A DNA stretch of 64,000 bases, taken from NCBI GenBank assembly GCA_037179385.1, contig CM074193.1:37722846-37786845 (forward strand). The letters are read 5' to 3'. Under the pieces are notes generated by a model. The model was given only the letters and a program-made list of their open reading frames with translations. It made no database searches and was not told the origin of the DNA. The translations under genes and the position numbers were made by a program. Source of the DNA: Holothuria scabra. Lineage: Eukaryota; Echinodermata; Holothuroidea; Aspidochirotida; Holothuriidae. Each line of letters opens with the position of its first letter. Position 1 is the stretch's first letter. This document shows, one piece after another, positions 25,975 to 37,900 of this stretch.

Positions 25975-28900
25975 ACGACATCACCATCGCATAGATTCCT
26001 TGCCTGCCTACGGCAAGGAATCAAAAAAACAAGAAACTGGAGACCACTTTTGATGAAAGAGTTTTATATCATATGCAGGAGTGTACCTACCCAGGAGAAA
26101 ATTCCTCCTGGGACCTGTTGAAATTTCAACAGGTTTGAACAGGTACTAACAAATATGAACAGGCAATGTTCCAGTTACCTTATGGAGTGATGAAACTTCA
26201 ACATATGTCAATAGGTAAGACTGAAGAAAATGACAGGTTCCTTTTGAAAACTGTTTAAATCCTATTGAAACCTGTTGATTTGTTTCTAATTACATTTTCT
26301 AACTGTTAAAGCCTGTTCAACAGGTTTCAACTGGAATTTCCTCCTGAGCAAGGTTCATCAAATACTCACCAGATCCAAGTCCCAATCTGACTCCACCCAT
26401 TAGAGAGTCTGACCCCACCGAATCATAGTCCCAAACCGTCACTTCCAAGCACCTTTCCAGTAAGCTGTCCCTAGTCACATTTTCAAACCTTAGAATGTCT
26501 GTCCACTTTGGATTGCAGGTATTCTTCTTCACTGATGTCTTCTTTTTCCCATGTTTTGTACGATCTGGTAGAAGATAGCTTCAACAAAAGATAAACATAA
26601 AGTGATCACATTGTTTATTTAGGGATGAGCTAGTTAGAGGGAGTTTTACAGCTCAGTTTCTAACCTATAAGTTTAAGTTGGACCCACTGCAGCCTTTTTT
26701 TCAGTAATGACCAACTGCTTGTTTCCACTACTCCATTGCTCATTGTACTCTAGACCATCTTCCTTTTTGGATGAAAGTTTAGCCACCATGCTTTGTCCAA
26801 TCTGTGCCCTGGGAAGAATTTCATTACCTGCATGAGGTAACAGGACCCCATCCTGAGCATATACCATAGAGGGGCAGTTCAAAGACTGCCTATGTAGATC
26901 TCCAAAATCACTAAGCATGTGGTGTATGTACCATTCTGAAAGCTAAGGCGTTCAGTGCCCCCTGTGCCCCCACCCTAAATCAGTAGGTTTGAAATATTTT
27001 CAGGGTTTGCTCAAAACCCACCTTCCAAACTGTGTCTTCAATGGCATCTGATCTTTACAATAATCACTCAAATGCACCATAGAAACTGATTGAACTTCAA
27101 TTTGACAATAACCTACTTCACCGTAATTTGGAGGGGGGAGGAACAATGTCAAAGTGAACGAAACAAGGCACACTTCCCCCAACTCCAAGTAAAATAAAAG
27201 TAACAGTTATGCAGTTTACACTGAGGAACAAGGAGGACTCTATTCTTTTTATGTATTTGTGGCACTATTGACTCTGAAAAGTATATTCTACTTGAGATGT
27301 CAAATTTACAAATTTTTCCACAGTTTGACCCCCCAAATTAGCTAAAATTAACTAAAATTTCCTTCTGAACACAACATTCCATTTGGAATAATTCTTACCA
27401 TTTGCATACAGGACTAGAGGAACCGCCCAGTTTCATTCCTACTAAATTCTTCGCTTCTTTAACTTGTACATGAAGAGTGCCCCCAATCATCCGACCTGGA
27501 GCTTTGTTCTTCCTTCCTTTGTGGTATCGAGATGACCTGTCTTTCTCCTCTTGTTCTGAGAGTGTCTCATACATCACTGCGACTAAAACATCTCCCGTGT
27601 ATGTGAGGGCACTGGTTGACTGGCGTTGCTATGGGTGAAACAAACAAAATTAATTCAATTCAGTGAGCCCTTCGGCAAAACCAAATGAGCCCTTCAGCAA
27701 AACCAAACTATAAACTTTTTCCCGAAAAAGCTAGATTGCACGGCGACTGGATCGCTGTTGCTACATGTTACCTAAGGCCTACGAACTGACACGCTCCGAT
27801 GACATTTCAAAAGTTTCCTAAACTTAATTGTCCTTTTTAGACAAAATATTCAAAAATCAAGAGCTCTAATTGAAGAAAATTTGGAATTCTATGCAAGACA
27901 GTTTACAAAAATAGCTATGTATCTGCCGGAGTGTTTCTTGATGATGTGGTGTCACATAGTAAATATCTGATTTTGTCATTTCCAGAGCTTGGAAATGTTT
28001 ATTGAACTGATTCATGAGTGGAAACTATGGTTTCATACTGCATTTTGTGGTATGTAAATTTTTTTTTTTTTTTTTTTTTTTTTGGGGGGGGGGGGGGGGA
28101 ATTGGAAAAATGGAAAAAAGGGGTTTTCTGACCCAGGAAGTGAGGGGCAGAGGCATGCTTCCCCCCTCATTTTTCACTGGGGGATGTCACCCCCCCCAGA
28201 TCCCTCCTCCCCCTTCTTATGCCTATGGTTACTGTATATGAAAATCAAAGGGCTTATCCTCTCACACCAAACTACAATTTCTAGTCTACAGAAATTCTCC
28301 ATAGACCTATTTGCAAATAGCAATTACAAAAGGATTGTGGGATAGAGTTTTGGTGTTTGTCATTTTTGTCAAGGGCATTTTACTGTGGCGAAAATTGATG
28401 CACACCCAAAACTCTATCCCACAATTTATTGTAATTGCTATTTGGAAATAGGTCCATTGGCTCAGCTCTTTGATTGGCAGCTAGTCCAAAAGTTCATATT
28501 ACACAGCAAGCAACTGTATATACTGAGAGTTTCTTGATTATACATATTGGGTTTTCTACATACTCACCCTGAAGCAATAAACTGAGATTGTGACTAGATG
28601 AGGATGAATTTTAGACAATTGTGGGAGGGGCTTAGGTAAAAAGATTAATAGAATTGGTACTGTAAGGGGTGGAAGAAAAAGGCCTTTAATCATTTTCTTC
28701 TGAAAAGAAACTGCAAGGTTCCTTCCTAATCATAGAAACTTTTTGGACGTGTAACTCAAACATAGGCAACCACTTATCTCGCAAAAGTCATTTTTCTTGG
28801 GGAAAGCAAAATCTTCATTTTATTCTGCTCTGCTCTGTTTTTTGATTGACATCAATTCAAAAGATACAGAGTAGCTTTTTTATTACACAGCATGTACAGA

Positions 28901-31900
28901 AATTGATGTCAATACACTGTTGTGAATACACACTCGCATTTTTAAGCTCCCCAGAACAAAAAACTACATTTGTGTTTGTACAAGGATTCCAGAGGTAGTA
29001 ACAGTTGTGACAGTGGCTACCCGGGCTGGCCAAAAAAGTACTTAGTTGGAGAATCCAAACTGTTTAACAGTCATACTAGTACAGTCACACAAAAGCACCT
29101 ACAGATAAATACAAATAAGAGCAAATGATAGCCAGACAAATGGACCATGCATGAGAGAAAAACTTGAACTACTTACCCTTTGTTGCAAGGAATGCCATCT
29201 GGGTGAATAATCATCAAAATGAATTGTATCAAGGGAAAGAAGACTCTCTCCAAGGAAAAGATTGTGTCCAAATCTGTCGTAGTGCCAGACAGCCACACAC
29301 AATGTCCGTGTCTCCAATTCACTCTGTCTTATTTTGTACCTGAGTGTCTCGGCATACACCGGGTTAATTGTAGACTTCTTTACACTTGTTTTTCGTTTGC
29401 TTTGCTTTGATCTGTCTGGCAACAAGTACAACTTGACATACCTAAAAGGAAAGAGATAAGAACAATTTTAAGGATACTTTTGAGTACAGCTGAAAAGATG
29501 ACAAGTTGAATTTCGTATCTTCCTCCTTAACTTAAAAAAAGTGCACTTTAAGTCTAGAATTTTAAGCATGTATGTTTTTGAAGTTCCAAAATAGATTTTT
29601 TTCATCTAACTCCAATTAATTGTTCCATTGCTGAGATAAAGACTGATGAAATTAAAATGAAAATACTCCATTTCGCAATAATTTGTTTTACAACTCCCAT
29701 TACCTCCTTTGATTCCCTTTGAAATTACAAATGTCAATGCGACCTTGAATACTTCGTGTTCTCATGCTTAGCGTGTTGTACACAAAGGGCTTGTTGAACC
29801 ACATCACCCAATAAGATTGCTATTACATATTAGCACAAGGCTGCAGTAGTGTTCAGAAAAACATAGAGATACAAAGGCTGTAATTTGAGCAGTATTACAA
29901 TGACATCACAAATTATTACACAAAGTACCATTTTAAATTGACTGAATAATAATTTTACATATCAGCTCAGGAACGAATGAAGATGGGAGTTGGACTAAGT
30001 AGTCTAAATTTTTCAGTCTGTGACCTTTTTTTTACTACATGCTATAGTATGATTTGTTGTGTTGAAATTTGGGTACACATTTCAACAACAAAAATCATTT
30101 TGGGGTCTCATTAGTACTAAGATGAATCCAGACTGCAAGCTATGGTCTGATTTTAGCTAGCCATAATCTGTTTCCCAAGGTGGAAAATCTCATATGAAGG
30201 CAACTGTAATAAATACAGTATGCCCCTCCCCAACCCCTTACCCTATTATCAAGATCGCAGTTTGCTATGATGAGATAAGGTGAAAGTAGTCTGCCTGGTT
30301 ATACTGCTCTACTTCAATTTATTGTCAAGTCTATTATGTGGTCATGTGGAATGTTTATGGGACAGTTCAGAATCAGAGACAGCTGCAAGTGCAACAGGAT
30401 CAACTGATAAACTGGAAGTCAAGAGAATGGACTCCATGTAAAAGCAACAAAAGATGTTGAACATAGCAACAGGAGACAGCTGTGTATCCTCTTAATCAAG
30501 ATCTGTTATCACACATAAACAGGAGATACATAACCACCAGCACTACTGGAGGGGGAGGAGGTAGTGACCGTGCCCCTAGTAAAGGCGCTACGTCAATGTT
30601 CCCAGAGTTCACTGTTCCAGAGGTTCAATTTTCCCGAATTGTGGGAACATCCACACTTCTGGGAAAATTAAACCCCAGGAATAACAAACCTTGTAATCAT
30701 CATCAAGTCATGAAGATAATGGAAACATGGAACAATGGAACACTGAGAGCACTGAACCCTGGAAACATTGGGTAGACCCTGCAGTAACATCTTTGCTGCA
30801 AACAGAATTCAGTTTGATTTGGTTTGTTTGAGGAAAATAATACCTCAACTTCTAATCTGCTGGTTTAATCTAATGATGCTCAGAATTGGAATTTTTCCCT
30901 GCAACTTTTTTTTTTTCCTGCAAGCAAATCAAATTTCGTGCAATGTTTAGATGTCCTATACAAAACAAGCCCAACTTCCCTCTAGAAGTTTAGAATTCCC
31001 TGCAAAGGAGCTTCCCAGATTTTTAGATTTTTCCACCCAAGGAGGTGCCCACAGCCCTTTCTCCAGTAGTAGGCCACTGGATTTCTTCCCCACTTTGTCT
31101 TATACCAAGCACCATGCCATACAGAGTTAGGGTGACTCAGACACGTAATGTATACCATTATAGTGGAACAGTTTTCCACTACAGAGATAAGATTCCACAG
31201 CAGGCGAAAACAAGGCCAAATTCATGTTTGACTAGGCGATCGTTAGAGAAGGAGAGAGGCACTCCTAATGCTAGACTCATTAACATTTTGTTGCCAGCTT
31301 TCATTCAAGATTGTGAAATTTAAGTCATTTGGCACTACATAGGACAAGATGTATCATTTCATTTGAAGACAACAACGATTTCTCTGAAAAGAGAGCTATC
31401 AATTTTGTTTCTTGATGATGACAAAAGTGTTTAAATTTGATGGAAATGAATAGACATGAACAATGCTCCCATCAAATGACATACAGGGCACAATAAAATC
31501 ATGCTATTTAAATTATTGTTTCTACAGTAATCTAACAAGAAATCCTTATTATTAACCTTGCCACTGACAGAAAAATCCTTGGACTCAAAAGCATGTGCAG
31601 ACAATAGCCTTTGTTTAAGAATTACTTGAAAAAGAAAGGAAGAGATCCTAAATAAAAAGACAAGGAACTTAAAAATAGAAACAAAGATACTGGTACCTTA
31701 AAAAGATATGATTTTCAAGTATATATTGTCTGAAAAAATTGTATGTTATACCTCTGTCTCTAAGAGCTTCCTGGTTACACCAAAACTGCTGGTTAGCAAG
31801 AGAAGAGAGGGAGCCCTCCTACCTTGGAAGGTGTGGGGGCACCCTCTCTCCACTGTGCTATTAGATTACCAGGGTTAGGTGAAGGTAAAAGGTAAATAGG

Positions 31901-34900
31901 AATTAAGGGAGGAGCCATGTAAATTTCCAGTCCTTTACTATTGCATACTGTATCCACTCTTGATAAACAATACTTTTCGCTGGTTTTGAAGACTTTTAGT
32001 GTAATGGTATCTCCTTTTGGCCTCAACTTCTTCACTGACAATTTGAGTGATAAAAAATATGGAATTATGAAGCAATTTCATCTCACACTCTAAACTAATA
32101 TCACCTACCCACATGGTACATCACATCATGCAGCACTATTGTGTACAATTTAATTAATTTTTGCTCTTTGCAAAGCCAGTCATTATGATGACATTGATAA
32201 CAAATTTCATTTAACGTATCTCTAGCAGGACTTCTTGATTCAAACTCTGCAACACAGGCTTCAAAGCACAGAACACCAGTTATGGTAGCAAAACTACAGG
32301 TAAAATATTTGTGCAACTGTCAACGTATGTCCGAATACAATTACTGTAGGCATGCCTTTTCAGGATGAGGCAGGCATTTTGTGGAGTCTAAGGAGACTTT
32401 TGAGGCTATGATGTGACTACAAAAAGTACCTTTACTAACAGCGCTAATAACTGTACCTGACCGTCTTCAATTCCTGTAACTATAATAGGTCTAAAAATGA
32501 AAATGCCTAATTTGATGGGGGAGGGGGGGGGGGTTATGGAGCAGAGTGGGGATATCAATGTAGGAGTTTTACCAACCTGCAAGAGGAATACCTTCTCATT
32601 TGATATTTTTCCCTATTTCAAGAAAGCTATATGTAAAATGTTGTAAGGTTTTTCAATTTTGAGAGAATTGGTTTTCAAAGTTTGGTAGTTGTTCTTTACT
32701 GGGGTAACATATATTTCCATCAGTGCAAGACCGTTTCACTGCAAATGAAAGACGGAAAATCCCCTCCCCTATTGAAACAATCAACCGATGTTTGTTGGAC
32801 TACAGATTGGTCTCTATAAATGCATGTTTACCTACAGAGGAGCGGCCACCAATGTCCATATTACAAACCCTGCTTCTGGCCAGGAATCATGTTAGCAATC
32901 CCTTTTTTGCACAGCATAGTTATTATTGGGTTTTCAATACTGTTCAAACCATGAACAATAATTATACTTCTGTATAATATGCCTTTGTTCTCCTCACCAT
33001 ATTATGAAGTTAGTTTCTTAAATGGAATTTTACAGCTCAGTTTCTAACAATTGGTTTTAGTTAGGCCGGCCACAGCCTTTTCTCCAGTTGTGGCTCACTG
33101 GCTTGTTTTCCCTACTCCATTACTTTTGCTGAGCACCAAGCACAATGGCAGTTGGTTCCACTTTAAAGTCTTTGGTATGACCTAAACTACATCAAAACTA
33201 TGGTATTATGCAAAACTGACACAAATTTAACAGAACATGCCAAGGGATTGGCAGTTCAATGATTAAATACAATGTTTACATTACAGTTTTACTTACGGAT
33301 TTGATCTATTTTTTTTGGCATCGACTGGCACAAGGTCTCGGCAAGATTGGACCTTTACTTCAAAGGTGTTGCTCTTATAGTTATAGCTGGTTCCAAAGTT
33401 CACGTCACCTGTCACTGGAAGCCTGTAGCTCTCATCTGCATTGCTGTAGAGACTGGCAAGACTTGTCCTGCTTGCCTAAGTTTCATGGGAAATAAAAAAA
33501 AGGCAACAACAGATGTAAAATCCAGCATTTGTAGACTTTCATAGAGCTGTATTACAAGTAATGGGGCTTAGCATTTACTTTAAATTATGTCACTTCAATG
33601 GCTAAAGTGAAGAAAGCATTATAAAGGTGGTTAAATTAATTCAACAAAGCTAGCTAAAGGATGACATTAAACCAGACCACAGGATTAGGCAGTGAATATT
33701 AAGAACCAAGTAAAGGAAAATAGCTATTGGGTTAATAGCAGAATATCCTATCATATCAAATCAAGAAAAGGGAGAAATGTTAATAATAAAGACCCACCTG
33801 AATGTACACAAACAATGAATGTACACAAACAAAGGCACCTTGTTATAGACAGTAACAGTGAACGCTGAACACTGTAAAATAATAATCTTTATTTAAAAAT
33901 CATAAAGTTAACGAAAACTCTGTACCTTCACTAATCTATACCTGTAGATATGGTAAATTTTTAAGTAAAAGGGCGTTTGTTTTAAGAACAGCTGTAATAG
34001 GTATAACTGTATGGCAGTCTATCATATCCAAGTATTTTAGTCCAATAACAACTAATTTTACTGTTGCAGTGAAGCAATCTAAGTCTGCAACTCTTCATTT
34101 TGGTTCAATAAATTTATTAAATATCTGGTCACTGTGATGTACTTTACTGATGTTACTAGTGAATTTTAAACGCCTAATCCTCTAATCCCAAACTGTCCCA
34201 ATTCTCCTAAACTACATACTTAAACCTCTCCTAAAACTGTCATCATCCTCATCCAGACAAAATCACTGTTTACTGCTTCAAGGTGAGTACACAAGACCCC
34301 AATATATGCGTAATCAATTCACTCTCAGCACTGTACATTCAGTGTAATATGAGCTTTTGTACTTTGCATTCCTTTAACTTGCTGCCAATCAAAGAGAGCT
34401 AAGCCAATTGAGAAATTCTGTGGATCACTACAAAAATAGAAGTTTGGGGTGAAAGGATCAGGCCTTTGTGTTTATTACTGTAATATATGCCTCTTAGCAT
34501 TTTGAATTTTTGTAAGCAGCAAAGACTTTTTCTAATTTATTGTTTTACTTTATTGTTTTAATTGTTTTAATGTTAAATCTATTGTTTCTCGCATTATATT
34601 ATAAATCAGAAAGAAGCATTTATGAAAAAGTAGAGTTCAGCCCAAAAATTGTTGTTTTGTTAGTGTTTGGAATTACTGTGGTTCAGCTAAACTACAACAT
34701 GAAGTTTAATTTAACTGCAGTATTTAGTTTTGCACACAGTAGTTATGTATTTACCAATGTCAAACACAAATGGTGAAACTTGTGATATTCAAAGTTTTGT
34801 ACTGAATTTCTAGCTCCTTCAACTTCAAGACCAATTAAATCTTTACATTCAAAATATCAGGTGTCCTTTATATAAAATTGCCTTGTACGAGACAGTAATA

Positions 34901-37900
34901 CATACTCTCAGTTTTAGCTCTCTTGGACACTTTTAAATACAGCCTTGAATAAATTTCAAGCATCAAATTGAAAGGCAACAACAACCCCTACGTTATCAGA
35001 ACTGTTGCATCTTTGAAAATTTTTGGAAGTGTTTATACATACTTCAAGCCTGTAACTTTCACAAGTCAATCTCAACCTCCTTGGAACAAACAACCAAGTG
35101 CTGATAATTTTATATTACCCACAGTGCATTTCTACTGTATCACCCATTTCACTTTAAAGACATGTAGCCATGACAGAAAAAATTTTGCAATAAATGCCTT
35201 CCTAAGACGCTAATTTTACAAATTTAGAGTGTATGAAATTGAATTTCAAAATAAGAGATTACAAATCCCTGTTTCTAAAGCCTGAATATCCAGGCTAATT
35301 TTACCATGAACATGAAAAAAAAAAACCATTCCCTTTAGAGAAATGAATATTTAAACACTTTATTCAAAATATTCTCCAATTCCCCACACTTCTGCATTAT
35401 GCAGTGTACAGTTTTTTCTATCATAAGCAAATATGCTTACCTCAATCTCTTCGTCAGATTTTTCCATAGCCATAGTAAATGTATACCAACTTAAATAATA
35501 CTCACTCTCCTTGGTATATTTGATCTTCACTGGTTTTGATTTCTGTGAAGAGTAAGTCTTTCACGACTATAAACCACCCATCATGCCTGCACTTGTTGTT
35601 CACTTAACCAATGTCATTTCACAATTGTTTCTAACGGTTATCTAAAACCCTTCAATCTTTCTAGCTATTGGACTACTCCATGATTTGCGGGTTGATACTG
35701 TGACTTCTTTGAATTAGCCAGAACAATGGCAGTAATAATTTATTTTTCCTTTAGTACATGTATATATCACTTTATAACTTTTTTTGGTTTTGCTATCTGG
35801 ATTTCCTTGAGTTCATTTTGTGCTTACACTCACAGCTCATTCAAATATCATTACCACAAGTTTAAAATTTTTAATTCTCATATATTTTTACTAGGTTTTA
35901 ATTGGAAATGCAAAAAAAATGCTTTAAAACTCATATGAAATAGTTTTAAAGGTTTAAGCCTCTAATCCCAAACAGTTACAATTTTCTTAACCTACCCACT
36001 TAAGCCAAATAAAGCACCGCCACCTCCCCCCCTCCCACAACTGTCTAAAATTCATCCTCATTAAGACACAATTTTAGTTTCCTGCTTCAGGGTGATTTAC
36101 AAGACATCAATGTGTAATCAAAACAGTACTGTACATGCTGTAAAATATAAGCTTCAATACTCTGCACTTTTTTCACTTGATGTCAATCAAAGGTGTACCA
36201 AATTTCTGTGGACTACTACAAAAATTATAGTTTGGGATGAGAGTATTCGCCCTTTAAGGTCCACTGCTTAAAGTATTCCCAACTATTTTATATCACACCT
36301 GCATTTTAGTAGGGTGCACATTAATACCACATCTGATCTATCAAGTACGTAGTATGTAGTGTACCATATCTGAAAAGTGGCTACTAGCGCAGGCAAAACA
36401 TGGCATCCCTATTCCAGAAAATGAAATCAAATATAACAGGATACACACTCATTATATCCACTGCTTGAGTCAATAAGCTTTTGGCATGATTTCTCCCGCA
36501 CAGTTTCAACATATTACAGTTGTCATCAATTTGGTAATATCTAATCTCTCTGCCATTTTCAGTTTTATGCTGGTATGATCTTCCTAGTACTATTTCTGTA
36601 AACTTGTGAGATCACTATGCATGTTTATAGTACACGATTGCACTTGATTATACAACATCCCCGAGCAGGCATAGCCTTAAAAGTCTGTTTGTATAGAGAG
36701 TTGTTACACCAGATCAGCTTATTATTATTACAAACTGCATGGTAGATCAAACCATGTACTTTTTTCCTTTTTTTTCTTTTTTTTCCTCTTTTTATTCATT
36801 TCTAAAAATATGTACTCAGTTTTGAAAGAAAATGGTGATGGTATCTAAATGTAGTACTCAGAACTCAGTAAAATATGCAAATGAGACTTTGAATACCCTG
36901 CGCAAATCAAAGACCACATGGGGTCGGAGAGCTACTGACTATTCAGAACAATAGCATGGCCTCATGTTATCTGATTTCATTACAGTTTGTATCTATAAAA
37001 AAAAATTGAGAAATAATTCTGGTTTCTTTATTATAAAAGCTTACTTGGATTATCTACATACAGTAGCGTAGCAGCCATATTAACATGTGCTAGACTTGGA
37101 AGGGAAAAAATCTATGAATAATTTATTGTTAGAGCATCTTCAAATGGATGTCTGTATTTGGGCCATTTAGGCCTACAGGACTTCACGCTGGTTAGGTGAC
37201 CACTGCTCCTAATTTTGCCTAATATCAGTATTGGGTAAACTTGAATAAAACAAATAGGTCGAAATGTATACTGTAGCATGTTCAGTGATTGTGGGTTTAT
37301 TTTGATTATCAATTAACACTACCCACTAATATCATAAACTAAGACTGGGCTACTCACCTGTGTCTGGCTCTAAATGCCAATATTTTCCCACTTAAAAATC
37401 AAACGAATATTTGTTATGGTAAATTATCTACTCTTAATTGAAACTTGATAAATCTAGAGCATTGCAATTACTTGCACTTGGTGTATGAAGTATATGACAC
37501 AGTGATCATAGCTGGGTCACAAGAAATGATGCAATCAGCTCACTTCAAAGTGTTGGAATTGAACCAGTATTGGCAATATACAGTATTAAAGAACTAGAGC
37601 ATAAAGATGTTTTTCCTTTTTTGTGTGTGTATAGTGCAACATCCACATTCTAGTTGGTTAGTAGCACCATTGAAAAAGGTTTTCTAATGCTACTGGTCAT
37701 AACAATCAGTTTAAGACGACAAATTTTAAACCAGTTTCCATGCAGATGGGGTGAAGCATTCAATTAGTGATTCACTTTGAAAGGGCACTCTCCCCTGGCC
37801 CTCTCTCCAATTTCGAAGGTTTGTTTACAACAGACCACACTTAACAACATACTTGTTTTAGTGGCTTCAATTACTCTTCTGATCCCCTTGGCCGTCTGCC

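Noticed and set aside
31793..32041. Minus-strand frame starting MSVKKLRPKGDTITLKVF
   Set aside because: Looks partly protein-like but lies inside the intron that splits C2A; adding it would disrupt the domain, and it has no clear splice signals.
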